NCBI GenBank assembly: GCA_023079485.1
Contig: CM041084.1
Span: forward strand, 22,472,609 to 22,536,608
Length of the DNA stretch: 64,000 nucleotides
Origin: Archilochus colubris
Lineage: Eukaryota > Chordata > Aves > Apodiformes > Trochilidae
Reading direction: 5' to 3'
Shown here: positions 12,552-26,806 of the stretch, one piece after another
Numbering within the stretch: the first letter of the stretch is position 1
How the letters are laid out: every line of letters begins with the position of its first letter
Made by a program: the position numbers and the translations under genes
Notes under the pieces: model-generated
Told to the model about the DNA's origin: nothing
Database searches by the model: none
What the model saw: the letters and a program-made list of their open reading frames with translations, nothing else

Positions 12552-14559
12552 GCCCTGTGGTTTGCAGAATGTCTCTCTGCCATCCTCTAAGCTCTTGCTT
12601 TCCCTTAAATTTTTTCACATTTAACATTACCAAATGAAAACAAAGTTGAAGAGGAAAAGAGGAAGCAGGAAAAGAGAAAGCAAGAGAAAGTGGCTAAAGT
12701 TACCCAGTGATGAATTCAGGGAGATTTTTTCCCACTTCCCTTTCATGACCTTCCTCTAAGGAGGAAGCAACTGATACACTATATGTGAACAAATTAATTT
12801 ACTTTTGTGGAAGTACTTGATGAGTACAGCATGCCTACAATTTTGGAATAAAACTACATTCCAAAGCCTTCCTCAAGAGTAGATTTTATTCTATTTAGCT
12901 ATGAAGTTACTGTGGCTTTTTTTTTTCTTAGCACTTCATGTCAAATCACTTAACTCTGTGTTAAAACCAAATGAAAGTCAACATTAACAAATACATTTTG
13001 AGTTAGAAAGATTACAGTGATGTAAGATAACATGAATATCTAAATTTATTTGCATATTTAAAACTAATATTTGAAGTGAAAGAGAATCGACGTAGCCTAG
13101 CAAACTGGATATTTTCCTTATCTTTTTATTAAAAGAATTAAATATTATTTTGGAGTAATTTAATAGAATTTATATTTTAAGGCTCTAATGAAAACTGTTT
13201 CTTCTTCCTGCCCCTAATAAAATAGCTTTTGTGTACAATGAGCTTCATTTTAACCACAATTCAAAAAAAGAGTGTGCATGTTACTTATGACTTTCCTGCC
13301 ATTCTTTCTGTTGTTTTTGTATTTTGCTCTTAGGTTTCCTCAGCACATTGTTAGAACCAACCCTGGCAAGAAGGTGATTGATATGGCTCTTTGTGCCTTG
13401 GCTAAATAGCTAAACATACAGTGTATTGTGTCTGCACACAGGGAAAAAATGAAATGCAATTAAATTCATTTCAACTTCAGTAACATGACATTTCTGTTTC
13501 TTTCATGTCAGCCTTTATTCTCTTCCATAATCAGATTTTGTAACCCTTTCTATAATGTCTCCTCACTTCAGCAGTCACTAAATAGGATGCTTGTGTTGCA
13601 AGTTAATTAGACATTCTCATGCCTGGGTTGACGTTTCCCAAATCTTTGGTGTAGTTTCCACATCTTCTGAGAGAGCACATTTCACTGGACACTTGGCTGT
13701 GAAGCACAGAGTCCATATCCACTCTGGAATTCTCCATATTTGGCTTTGCAGAGGCTTGTTGTGTTCCCACTTGAAAACTGTACTATTTCTTAAAATATTT
13801 CAGGCAATAGGAAGGGTCTGTATATTAGGAGAGATTTTTCAAAACCACAAAGAAAACTCCTGGGAAACAATTGTTCACTCTTTGTATTGACAAAATCCAG
13901 AAGGGCAACACAGCCTTTCACAGCAGGTGCCAGTAAGAATGCAGGAGAATGATGGGAGAGCAGATGAAAAGGGGAAGGAAGACAAAAGATCTCCCTCATC
14001 CAGCTCTTTTTTTCTTAATTGTAAATTACAAAAATACACAATATCAGTGCTTAGCTCTAGGGAAGGCATTTGTAGATTCCAGTGAAGGGTTAAAAGAAGC
14101 AATGGGGGGGTGAGTTAGGTTCCTATCTAAATGTACCTTAAAGACTAGGTTTCAAAAGCCATCTTTAAGTTCAGTGAGAATTATTATGTCCTAATGAAAA
14201 ATACATAAGTGACTCCCATTAAAAAAACCTTGAAGGAGAAATCCTATCATACTTGCAGATTTCCTTGGGTACCGAGGCGTTGTTGTACTATTAATTTCTT
14301 CTTTGTTTTAGCTCCAATGCCCCATCCCCCAGCCTTATCTCCCCATCTCTATCCATCCTGTACTGTTGTTTCCTATAATTAGTGAAGATACACATCTGTC
14401 TTCAGGCTACCACCTAATCTCTAAGGCCATATGGGTAAATGGAATATAATTATTATTTAGTAGAAACTGAGCCTTCTGCACATGGTTGTATTGGTCTTGT
14501 TCTTTTTAAAGCAGGCAAATTGAATCTATGATATAGTAGGGCTTGGAGGCTGGGGTTAG

Positions 14560-14913
<354 letters not shown>

Positions 14914-16720
14914 TAGGAATGTCAGACAGATGGTTCCATTGATTTCTCTTCCCCCACCCTATTCCTTAGACACACCTTCTTCATTGTAGATAATTGCACA
15001 TTTTTCTCTTGAGTGAAGAAATTGATTATGGTCAACAAAATGCTTGATTAAAAGGGAGTAAGTGAAAAACAAATACATTCTCCAGTTCTCACCAGGAAGA
15101 TAATACTGAAAGTATTTCAGTTTTATTTACCATGAGACCTCTGAATTAGAATTTAAAACCTTTAAAAAAGAAAAGAAAACGGAAAAAAAAGAGAGAGATG
15201 AGGAAATATGTAGTATATGAAGAGCACTTTATGCAGGCAGCTCCACGGTTGTGGAGATCCAGATTACCTTTCATAAAATGGTAATTGAAAAAGACTGAAG
15301 GACACAAAAATAATATTCCTTGTAAAGAACAAAGGAAACAAGGATCACCTGGACTGCTTTCAGTATCCATTAGCCCCTTATGGGGAAGCCTCATGTGGAG
15401 TATAAAAGTAGGAGAAAATGTCCACTGAAAGATTAGCATTTTGGCCTTTTTTTTACTAATTTTTTAAAAATACTTTTTTAGCATCTGCACAAGGGCAGTG
15501 CTCTTTCCTCTGAAAATCATTGTGAATGCCATTGAGGAAAGAAACAAGGTTTTTTCTCTAGTAATTTTTACCAAATGTTGTAGGTATTTCTTTGCTGTAG
15601 GTCAGCTTCTCAGCTACATATATTCCTGCAGAACTTCTGAAGTTAGCTGAAAATGTGACCTATCAGGTTTTTTGAAATATGTTTTATTATTGTGATTGCT
15701 ATCCACATTGGGCTTCACATTTCATTCACCAGCAGTAATGAGGGAGCCTTATGTGCTAATTGGCAATTTCACTGTTAATGTAGTCATGGGTTTTTTTTGT
15801 CTTTTAATTAGCGTTACTGCAATTAACAGCTCAGTGTGTAAAATTTGCTGTGCTAGAGAATGTAACAAGACTTCAGGTAGACATAGTCCATGAGAACTTG
15901 ATTGGTCTTTGGATTATAAGGCAACTAGAGACATTATTATCTCATTTTACATACCATTTTCTGTTGCTGTTTTTCAAAACTTGGAAAGTGCCAGAAATTG
16001 TTTAGATGTGCCTAAAAAAAACACATTCCTGTGTGTTGCATTTTACTGTGAGATTTCATCTCTTCAATACATGCAACAGGTTAATCATTTAGTATTTTTT
16101 GTAGTGAACAAAACAGTGCATCTGGTCCTCTGCTGAAGGTGAGGTGCTTTTCAAGATGACCAGTTTTGTTGTATAATTTACATATAAAAATGTATAAAAC
16201 ACTATGAACTCACCTGACTTCCAACTATGCCCACATTTTAAGTCCTTCATGAGATTATGTTGATGATGCTCTAACTTTGGTGGTTATTGAAGACTCTGTA
16301 GATGATCTTACAAACTATTTTGTATGTAAAGTGCTTCATATTGTGTGGGATTTTGGACAGGGCAGTGCTGAAGCTTTTTTAGCTGTTTTTGGGTGGAGAG
16401 AGGGAGGCTGCAGACTTTTCAGCTGTGTTCTTAAGAAAAAAAATCACCTTTCACCTGCACTGTTAAATGCATTGCTGGAGGTGGAAACCAATCAATGAAA
16501 TGTCCAGGTTGGCTTCTCTCTGGTTGTATTGTTTGATGTTGCCACACAAGAAAGTGTGGAATAGTTTTTTTACCCTGCTGTAGTAGGAAATGTAACCATC
16601 ACTTCTGATGAAGTTCACTATCCCAGTGATGACATCAAAGACAGGATTTTCCCAGCTTTGTACTGACAGGAATTTAAGGTTGACCATTCTGTATTATTTT
16701 GAGAGAGACTAGAGATGTGT

Positions 16721-16750
16721 AAGTACAACAAAGTACAGCAAAGTACAGCA
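16721..16750 (+). repeat. Three-copy 10-bp tandem repeat AAGTACARCA
   Basis: Three head-to-tail copies of a 10-base unit are present: AAGTACAACA followed by two AAGTACAGCA. It is a minor intronic minisatellite-like repeat with no evident function. Confidence 0.9.
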
Positions 16751-18305
16751 GACAGTAGGAGACATATAAATGTGTAATATTGTGGAGGACATTTTTTTTT
16801 GTATGTCTGTCCTGACCTAACAGAAACATCTGTGTAATCGACTCTTAGATACTGAGTGAAGATTATTCATCTCCATTTTTTTAAAGCTTTATTTTCTTTC
16901 ATGGCTCTTGACCTCGGAAAATTGAAAACCAGATGGGTTAAATTTCTCTTCTGAGAAGCAAGATGAAAAATTAGAAGTGATGAGGTTAAAGTCTAAAGAG
17001 TCACAACCTCTTTCACTGGAGGCATGAGAAATGTGAGCAGACCCGCATGCTTTCAGTGTGCACCCCTGTGCATATTTACTTATTTAAATGCTGCATTATT
17101 ATAGCTTGTCTTCCACCTTCCCAGTAGAAAAGACTCTTAAACAAGATGTAAATACAGTCCTGTTTCTGTTCATGTTTTTCTCCCACGAATAACTAATTTG
17201 CAATAATGTGCTTGGAAAGGAAGACAGTTTAGATTGTATATTTGATTAATTACATGAGGAGCAGTATGGAAATTAGAGAGATGGGTGTTTTGCTTTCAGA
17301 TTCACTCAAGGCAGGAGAGAACCTATCAAGAAATCATTTTCTGTCATAGATAGGATTGACTTTGCTAGCACAATAAATATAAAATCCTAGAGCAAAGGCC
17401 TTTTAGTCTCTAAGGACAAGACCTTCAGATTTTGGTTTCATAAGTTTACAGAAAATCAACAGCACGAACGATGCTTTTCATTTGGCATCGGGCTTATTTA
17501 ATCTCCTTGGTGCAGGATATCAAATACTTAAAAGCTGGCTGTTGTGGTTCCTAGTTCTTGAAAAAACAAGGTAAAAGAAAGGGTATTCATGCCTGCCAGT
17601 GCATTACACTGTGGCTGAAGTGAAATCTTTGAATAACTGGGCATATGTTTTCCTACAGCAGGGCTCCCAGACATAGATACTCCAGTGTGTGGGAGGGTCT
17701 TTGTTCAAATGAGCGATGGTTTGCTTTTCTGCTCATTGTGCTAGAGCTGCTAGGAAATGAACATTTATGAGAAGACTCAGCAGTCAAATGAAAAGGGAGA
17801 ACAGAACACAGAGGCTTTATCAAATTAAAAATGAATGAGCTATAAAAAATGGCTTTCTTGAGAAGATATAATAGGGGAGGCTGCATCTTGAATAGTTGTT
17901 GCTGTGAAAAATAGTCCTTGAACTCCATTCCTGTATTCTTTTTTGAATCTAATTAAAATTCAGCAGGAAATTAAAGTATATAAGAAATTATTCTTATGAA
18001 AATATTAAATAAGTGCAAGAATTATTTTTGATCTTGTGGTGTGCACTTGACTATGTATGGTTTTGTTCATTTTCCCCACAAATATATCTGTCTTGAGTAG
18101 AAATAAAGTGTTGTAAACCCTTAATGAGTAACACTATAAGCAATTACTAATTTAAATGCATAGGGGCTTGTGCTTGATGCTAGTTACCACACAGACTGGG
18201 CTACATAAACGTTCCTTAGCCTTTGGTTAGTGGGTTCTTCACTTTAACTTTTCTTTTGTACTTCATCCACATGCATTTGTTTGACCTTTGGGTGTGTATT
18301 GACTT

Positions 18306-18321
18306 AAAAAAAAAAAAAAAA
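18306..18321 (+). repeat. Poly-A run (16 A)
   Basis: An uninterrupted run of 16 A lies about 110 bp upstream of a CR1 piece. CR1 does not end in poly-A, so the run is probably unrelated to it. Confidence 0.9.
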
Positions 18322-18431
18322 GAAAATCTTTAAGCCTTTGTTTAGAAAAACCCTTAAGCATTTTCAGGAGCAAGGTATGTTTCTAGAATAAATGCACTTA
18401 CTATTATTTTTATGTATGGAAATGGTTCAGT

Positions 18432-18590
18432 GCTGCGCCAGGGGATGTTTAGTCTGGATATTAGAAAGCATTTATTTAAAGAGAGGGTGGTCAAGCACAG
18501 GAACAGGTTTCCTGGAGAGGTGGTTAATGCCCCAAGCCTGTCAGTGTTTAAGTGGCATTTGGACAATGCCCTTAACAACATATTTTAATG
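18432..18590 (+). mobile_element. CR1 LINE fragment, C-terminal coding region
   Basis: The block reads like the end of CR1 ORF2: a GATATTAGAAAG stretch (the conserved LDIRK-like region), then a GGTGGTCAAGCA block, then CCTGGAGAGGTGGT, then a TCAGTGTTTAAG..GCATTTGGACAATGCCCT block. The last part points to an older CR1 subfamily than the copies near 52-62 kb. It is truncated at the 5' end and lacks the canonical 3' tail, and it is too decayed to code. Confidence 0.8.
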
Positions 18591-21500
18591 GAGTTTTTTG
18601 TATATAAGAGCTACATACTATGACCAGTGCCATGTGTCTTTTCAGTGATTCAGTCTTGGCATTGAGCTATTGTGGATGCTGATGTAAAGCAAGATTGGCT
18701 AATAAGTTGTGTTTGCATCCAGATTATCATACTTAATAAACTCCATCTCAACCTGCTGCTGGGGACTGTATTTTAGGACTTGTTTGCTTGTGAAACTTCC
18801 CTACAGCCATCTTTCTAATTTCTCTTTCTGCAATGCCTGCAATAGAAGTGAACAACACAAAGTTTGAAGACCTCTTTGGTCTGTGTTTTGGGATTGTACA
18901 GCCATTGTAAGTGCAAGGATGCAAGGACTTTCAGTGTAGTAACACCTTTTGATTGGGTGATTTTTTTGATTCTTTGCCTGACTTATGGCATAGTTCCAAG
19001 ACACAGTGTAAGACCATGACTGTTCAAGTACCTGAGGGGGAGAAGTGCAAAATACGTTTTCAAGGCATAAAACAGTAGCAGCTCTAGAAGCTTGTTAGCT
19101 TGACTATAATTTGCAAAGATAGGAATTTGCTAATTGATTATGTTTTACTAGTACCACTACTACTTATTATCTTTATTAACATTTCCCCTTTCCTCCTGTT
19201 CTCTGCCCTGATTTTTGTTTATTTTGGTCCTTTAAATAAAATCTTCGAGCTGTGGTAACATCACAATGAAGTCTATTGTTGCCAGGTGAGAAGAAGCATC
19301 AGGAATTTAGGGCTTTAGTGCTTGTTCCTGCAGTCAGAGAGTTGCTCTTTGCTTTGGAGAAAAAAAGAGCACCAGAATTTTCATGGAAATGTCTTTGCTT
19401 TACTCTCCCATATGACACTGACCCTGAAGCTTTTTCTGTCAGTTTTTTGTTGTCCTTTGGGATCTCCCTGGATGAGTAAGGAGCTGTGGGAGATCTGCAT
19501 TGTGGTGAAAGGCCTGCCTAAAGCTTTCAGGGTTTTGTTAATATAAAGCCCTGTGATGCAGCAGAAGAAAGAATCAAGGAAGTATCCTTGCATCCACAGT
19601 GCATCCATCAAGATACATAGGATGATTAGTAATAGCAGGAGCAAAGAGGCTTGAGGTTTGTAGTAAAGCGAATTATACTCAATGGACTTGCATTTAAAAA
19701 CTGCAGCCGAGTATTAAAGAGGATGTTTTAGATTTTTCAGTGGGGAGCATGTTGGGAATATGTCAAGAGGGACAAGACTGTTGCTGTATAGTTAGCTTAC
19801 TGTTAAAATGATTAAAGCTATGTTGACAACTTAAAGACAACTATGCATTTTTTCACAGTGAGAATCCCGTAAGCAATTTCTTTATAATGTACCCTATAAG
19901 ATTCATTTGAAATGTTGGATGCACGGAAGATTGCTCGCCTGGATAACTGCTGTGTTGTTCTGTGTAAAAGCTCTACAGGTTATCAGTTCTTGGAGATGCT
20001 GGTATGAGGAATTGTCATAGAGCTGGTGCTTTATAGTGTCAGTAACACTTGGTGAAATTGTTTGCAGAGCTCCTCTGAGAGCATTTCTGGTTCTGTAGGT
20101 TGACTTCCTCTGGGCTTCAAGGCTTCCAGCAAGCCCAGGAAGCAGTGAGCCATGGCCTGCAGCATCCTGGCAGTCGAGAAGAGCTGTGGGAGCAGGGAGA
20201 GTCACTTCTGAGGCTCCTGCCTCAATGGCAGCCTGGCTGGGCTGGAAGCTGCCTGGGTTTTTGTCATCAGAGGCTGCTGCTGATAATGGGAATGAGCTTC
20301 CCCCAGATGTAGGCCCACAGACCCCTCTACCATCCTGTCTGAATTGAACAGTCTCGGGAAGAGATTTCTTTCCCATTTCCCTGTGAGAAGTTGCTTTCCC
20401 CCCAGGTGCAGCCTTGTTGCCTCTGGTAACAGCCTTTGAAATCTGAAGACTTCTTGTTCATAACCCCCTGGAAGTTCAGTAATGGGTTTCTTTGAGGATT
20501 CTATTTGCATAAGTATCCAGAAATGAAGATGGCTTCAGTTTCAAAGTTGTAAGTTGAAAAAAAGAAATGGGAATCCAAGTGGGAACCAAGGAAAGTGAAA
20601 CCCAAGAAACTCAAACTTCAGTTAGCTTGCAGGCCTTTCTAAAACATTTATTTCTGTAATTAGCTGCAAATACAGCCTTTTCCATTGCAAGCAGCAGCTG
20701 ATAATTCTGTTCATGGTGGCAGCTGGAGGCCTGAAGCAGCATAGCAGACTGTGGACTCAGTTCAGTTGTCCTGGTGTAACCTTAAATGTATACGACTGAG
20801 TCAGGGAAAAAAGCCCTTGCCATCCCTGTTGCTTTCTAGATCCAGTGAAATGGAGGTCAGAGCCTTGGAGCAGAGCTGGTAGGTAGTTAAAGGACCTTCA
20901 AATCTTTTCTCTTGAAGGAGGGATTGAAGTTGTGGGCTGTGAGGGTACTGTAGACCCAGAGACCTGTGGCAGACTGGTCTTAGTTATTTGCTTTCCCAGG
21001 ATGACAGGCTTTCCCTCCACTCCCAAATCTTCCTTCCTAGTTTCTAACACTATACCTGGCTTCTGCCAGGGAGTAGCCAAAGCTGCCTCCTTCCCCTCCC
21101 AGCAGCAAGAGCTTGCCATGCTCTTCCTATGACCTTCTATCATCTTGCCCAGTTCTGTGACCAAGAGGAAGAGGAGTTGCATAGGTAGCAAGAAATCTCA
21201 AGTGACAGCAATGCAAAGGCATTTTTCTGGCTGAAGATTTTTGAGTTTTCTGGATTTTTGGCTGAAGATTTCCTCTGTACAGTGTTTTAGAGGTGAAGGT
21301 GTAGGAGTATATGTGGTCCAGTGCCACTGCAGATGCTTCTTGCTTCTCATATCTGTTTGGTTTACTGTTTACACTGTGAACTTCCATCTAACTTCATAGA
21401 TCTGGTGGGTTTATTGAAGTATCAGGTAAATCTAAATAAAAATTATTACTATGAGAGTCGATACAGGAAGAATACCTTATGGATAGAAACTGGGTTTCTT

Positions 21501-24500
21501 AATCCATGGAGAAAGAATAGATTTGACCCAGGTTTACTTATCTGCAGATAGTAATGTGTAGAAACTGAGGTTTCATTTTTAACTAAGACTGCAGCTTGTC
21601 TTTACTAATAATAAATGCAAAGTAGAGCAACGCACTAAATTTTTGTCATCAGTCTTCACTGATGGCTTTTTAACAGTTGAAATGAGGTGGTTTTTTTTTT
21701 AATGCCAGTCTTATCAGCTGTTACTAGAGTAAATGCTGTTACTTAAGCTCTTCCCATTAAGAAGCACTATGTAGGTTTATTGACTGAAATGGAAAACTTC
21801 TAAATATTTTTTTAAACCATTAAGGAACTGGAGATTGGTGTGATTCATTAAATGGGTCCCCTGTTAAACAAGTCTCAGATTACTTAAGAGTTCAATTGTT
21901 ACAAGTTAGAGTTACATTGAGCCTTTAAATAGGAGGAAAGCTTCTTAATTATCCATTAAGGACAATAAAGGAAGTTTGTTATGACACCATTAAAAGAACT
22001 GTGATGAAAAATCTGTTTCAGTGTTTTGTACTTAAGAAGAACATGGGATTTAGATGTCATCTGCACTGCAGCTAACTCAGTGCTGACTGTGATCTTGTGG
22101 TATTATCAGAATTATGTTTTTTTTTAATTGTCCTGCATTCTCCATCTAAGTGTCAACGAGGCAGTTATGTGATAATTGCAAAAAAACCCCATGGAGAACT
22201 GTGATCCCTTCCTGTAGAAGAGATATCCATCCATCCAAACTAATCTGTAGATCTATTTAAAATTTTGACAGAAATGAAAGGTGATTTTTCGGTTGATAAT
22301 AAACATTATTCAGTCATGCAACACTGTTCTCTGATCAGTTTTAAACTAGAACATTTTCCTTTCTTGCACGTTTTGCTTCTGTTACAAACAGTCCATAAAC
22401 TTTTGACTACAAGCCACTATCTTTAAAATACTGAACTTTTTTTAAAGCTTTATTGTTTCTGAAGCATATTTGCTTCTTTCTGATACAGCAATTACAGGGG
22501 AAGACAACTGCTATGGTCATCGTAAAGCTTTCAGATTTTGGTTGATCCCATAGTATTCTTTCTTTGCTTTCTTAATCTGATCATGGTTTTGTTTAACATT
22601 TCCTTATTTAAGAGACCATACTGTATTATATAGTGAGGAAATAATATCAAGTGTTGAAATAATTTTAAGTTCATTAATGTATTAATAGTTATGCAGATTT
22701 ATTTTACACAGGAAATAATCAGCTGTGTGGAAATTAAAGGATAAGTGGAAAAGGTGAAGATTAAAGAAGAAAGAATTCATCATCAGTCAGAACAAAAATA
22801 TTGATAGGCAAAGAAAAAGATTAACAGGAACAGAGACTTGCAGTTCGTTAAGAGAAATGTGCCATTTAACATTATATGAAATATTTCCATAATTGAGATT
22901 GCATTTTAAACAAGTGATGGCTCTGTAATTTATAACATAATTTGTATTGTCCTCCGACAGTTTAAAACCTTACTTTACTGCAATACCATCACTTTTTATC
23001 AAGGTAATTTTGAATAATTAATGCAGGGTTTTTTCATTCCTTCTGAAGGACACGGTGCTGGATATATTACTATAATTATAGATGCACAATTCATACTGAT
23101 GTAAATGAAAATCATGCTTGCAGGTCTACTGCATTACGATGAGAATTACCCCTGCAGCAATTGGCCTTCATGATAGCTAGAAGAGGTCAGGCAGTGCTTG
23201 TCTTAGTAATACTTAACACTTCTCCAGTGATTTACATTTCCACAGAGCTATACAAATAAATTTTAACACTACATAGCTACCCTTATGTCTGTTACAAATA
23301 ACCACCTTTGCCTGACCTCTTGGTCTTGATATTTGAAAGACCTAAAGTTACCCATGTTAAAACTGAGAGATAAGGAATCAGCAGCTTTTTATCTGGGTCA
23401 TGTGGGAACATTAACACCGCTTTGCTTGGGGAGGAATTGCTGCTGCTGCATGACTTTCATGTTATTTGGTAGGGAGAAGGACTGGTTAGATCTTCCCCTT
23501 GTTGAACATGCCCAAACTTTCTGCCAAGGTCAGATCAGCTTTTCCCATCTTTAGCTTTTATGTCTTACAATATGTCAGATCATATAGCAATTTTTTTTCT
23601 GCTGTCATTGGAAGTAATTCAGGAGAAATCCAGATGTGCATCTCTTTTATTACCACCCACAACTACAAACATACACATATCCTTCTTATTGCAGCATTGC
23701 ATGAAGAAGTACACCTATGTCCTATAGTTAAGTGAAATATTAGATAAAAGAATGGCTTGATTTCAGTACTAACAAATTTTTACTTGTTTTTTTTCAGTTA
23801 CACTGTAGGGTTCTGCAATTCTGATGACTTAGTAGGCTTCCATCTGTACATAATGACTAGATTTGGTTATACAGCTCCAATTTTGCCTTCCTGGCAGTCG
23901 TATCACAATGTTTCAGTATCACTTTAGGAGAAAGATGCTGCATGAGGAACATTTGCTTTTTTAGCTACATATTTCTATAATTATGCTGTTAAGGCACAGC
24001 ATTAATACTCTCCTAATGTAACTTTTTGAAAAATTAAATTGTCTGTTTTCATGTCTTCTTTTTCTGTGACAAAATTGTATTAAGAACTGATTAGGTGGCT
24101 CTGCAGGAATACAGATGCCTGATTACTGATGCAAAGTCAAATAGTCATTTAGTCCTAAGGATATTGCAATGTCTCTCACATAAAACTTTCCTTCAAAGAT
24201 TTGTGATTCAGCTAATTTAAGATGACATATACATTAAATGAGCTTTGAGGAGTGATTCAGCTGAACAGGTGAATCTGGGACTCTGCAGATTCCTGTCATA
24301 AGATGTTGCTTTATAGTACTTCTTTACAGAAGCAACACCATTTACATAGGTTTTCTGAGTAGCTTTACACTTAAAGCAAAATGAAAACAGTTTTTTAATT
24401 CAGTGAAATCGTTGTCTCCTGTAGTTATTGTGTTCTTTGTGTTCCAAAACACTGAAATATTTGAGAAAATTTAGTTTTGGATGAGTGCCAGTAGCGTACT

Positions 24501-26254
24501 GTACTTTCAGGTAAATATTTTTATTTAAACCAGTACAGTCAGATGTGATTTTAGATGCTGTGGGTGTTATCTAGTTTATAATAATGTGATAGTGCACACA
24601 AAACCTACTGCAGTGCTTCAACAGAACAGCAAAGACAGTGGTTTACCTGCTAAAGAAATCTGTGAGCTGTAGAGTATTGTATATTGTAGCACTGACAAAA
24701 ATTATCTGAGTATTTGTTGGATCTGCAAATAGTCTGACTTGGGTACTGGAAGCAGCCTGGATTAAACTCTGTAATCACCATACCAGGCAGAGAAGCCATG
24801 GTTCTAAAGATGAATCTGGATAATGAAATAAATATAGCTGCACCCTGCAGAGTGGAAATGTATGCTCAGGTGACACCTTAGCTGGAAAGCAGGCATATCA
24901 AACTTAATTGCATTGGCTGTGCTGTAGAGAGGCCAGAAGTCAGTGGCTGGTATTGTCAGAATTGTTCTGTTTATACATAAGTCAGACCTTGTACTGTAAG
25001 AATTCATGGTTTCAATACCCATGTGGTGACAGTTTTTTAAATTCACAAATTCCACCTGCCTTACCTGCAGGGTAATGTCAGATGTCAGTATTATTTGATT
25101 TATAAATAAAATAGTCTTTAGATCTGCTTTTCACAAGTACTGTTTGTTTGTAGACATTATTGTTGTTCAAATACTTGCTTCTCCATGTAGCCTGGTTCTT
25201 GTTAAACTATCTCAGACCAGTTCCTGGGATCTGATCTGTTTGTGAATAAATTTGAAGGTATTTGAATAGATGTTTAGTAATTGGCCAAGACTTGAGGTAT
25301 TCCTTTCATTAAAGTTCTCCAGAGATTCTACCTCTAGATGGGAAATGATGAATCAGCAAAATTAGTGTTGGACTGGAATAAATCACTCTTAGAGTAACAT
25401 CCCAGTGGTCATGCAACTATTGTTGCACTTCATCAGTGTTCAGCGCTCCACAGATTAACTGCACTGTGTTCTGGACCCCATTCACAGATGGAGAGGGCAA
25501 CATGTGCTCACTGTGGCATCACCTTGTCACTTCCAGTGTTGTATGGTCAGTTAAAAAACAAAAATACCTGAGTGTAAACAACTGAGATTAGATGTTTGCA
25601 CATAAAATTCTTGGGAAATCTTGGCTCTTATGCTTCTGTTGGAATGACTGTGAATCACTCCAGTGGCACCGAATTGTGCTTATTTAACAGTTCTTCACCC
25701 ACCAGATTTAATACAGCATTAAACTAGAAGAATTTAAATGGTACTGCTGCTCTATGTATGATGGGCTTGAATCTGGTCTGTGTTCAGTCTTCTGAGCACC
25801 CAAACAAAAGGGAAGGCAGTTTGTATAAGAGATTTTCTAAAAAAGGCAAGTCTTGCACAGCACAGAGCTGCATATTCATTTCTCTGCCCGTACGTCCTAT
25901 TTAGCCTGTCTCATGCAATATGTCAAATACCTACTGCATTTTTATCAAGTGATAAGTTAACAAGGTACTGGTTGATAAGGGTTGATTTATTTTTACTTGA
26001 ACCCCAGATAGAGTAATCAAAAAAGGGCTCTTACAGCCCTGAGTTTATTTGTACAGATAAGGATTGTTAACTTCATACACAGTAGCTTACAGTAAGTTGT
26101 TAACTTCAGTGGTCAGTGCTTGATAGACTATTACATTTCACCAAAATAGACATCCATAGCTCTCAGTTTGTATCCATACAGCACTTTCCCCCTGGATCAC
26201 TGTAGTTTTTCTTTTCTAAATCCCTTTTATTTGAAAATCCTAATGGCAGTGAAA

Positions 26255-26259
26255 CATTT
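26255..26259. repeat. Target-site duplication, left copy (CATTT)
   Basis: The five bases CATTT immediately precede the TGTC start of the LTR at 26260 and are repeated directly after its GACA end at 26802-26806. A 5-bp duplication fits retroviral-type integration. A chance match of five bases alone is not rare, but its exact placement at both termini strengthens the call. Confidence 0.6.
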
Positions 26260-26801
26260 TGTCATGGCTTAGCAGTTTGGGTGGACCGCAAACTGAGGAA
26301 CAGAGTTACTCTCCATTCCCCCCTGCCACAAGAGAAGATAAAAGGGGGAATAAAGACTGGAGATGTGAAGTTGGAAATTAACAACAATTGGATACAGATT
26401 TACTAGCACAAGGGAAAGGCAATAGCAGAAGGGATAAAGTAACAAAAAACCAAATATATATATATACAACCCATCTCATTGCTGGTAGGGATGGGTACCT
26501 GAGGGCCCCTTGTGGCAGGGCTGACTCAGGACTGGGGTGTCCAGGGCTCTTCCCAGCACCTGAAAGGGATGGATTCTGGAGAGCAGGTGGGGAGCTGGTG
26601 GTAAAGGAGTGCAGGGGAACAACAGCAAAGCCAGGAGTGACCACGAATTAAAATAAAGAGCAGAAGCCTCCATTCTGCCTGACATTTATAGAGTACAGTC
26701 AGGAGATGGGAGGTAATAGAGCCCTCCTTCTGCATTCAGCTCCTCTCAAATTCAGCTCCTCTCAAAAGCCCTCCTTTAGTTCATGTTCAAATGAAGACAC
26801 A
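26260..26801 (-). mobile_element. Solo LTR of an avian endogenous retrovirus (probable)
   Basis: This 542-bp block begins TGTCATGGCTTAGC and ends GAAGACA, giving the inverted TGTC/GACA termini typical of retroviral LTRs, and is flanked by CATTT on both sides. I place the LTR on the minus strand. In that direction a TATAAA box lies at 26685-26690, and the element ends in a CCATGACA form that I know from avian ERV LTRs. It is richer in GC than its surroundings and contains a short TA run (26455-26467) and a 16-bp tandem duplication (26734-26765). No gag, pol or env coding sequence adjoins it, so it is a solo LTR left by LTR-LTR recombination. The family is not resolved; the 5-bp duplication would suit an ERVL-like or some other avian ERV class. 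Confidence 0.62.
26734..26765 (-). repeat. 16-bp tandem duplication inside the LTR
   Basis: Two exact head-to-tail copies of ATTCAGCTCCTCTCAA (26734-26749 and 26750-26765) lie near the U3 end of the LTR on its minus-strand reading. Short direct repeats in U3 are common in LTR enhancers, but no function can be shown here. Confidence 0.8.
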
Positions 26802-26806
26802 TTTAT
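26802..26806. repeat. Target-site duplication, right copy (CATTT)
   Basis: Directly follows the GACA end of the solo LTR and matches 26255-26259 exactly. Confidence 0.6.

Noticed and set aside
19903..20376. 157-codon minus-strand open frame in a GC-richer patch, overlapping other frames on both strands.
   Set aside because: No recognisable domain. Stop codons are rarer in GC-richer DNA, and several frames are open at once over the same bases, which suggests composition and not coding.
21223..21271. Local imperfect duplication of GGCTGAAGATTT about 31 bp apart.
   Set aside because: Only two short units with a T-rich spacer; too slight to call a repeat element.
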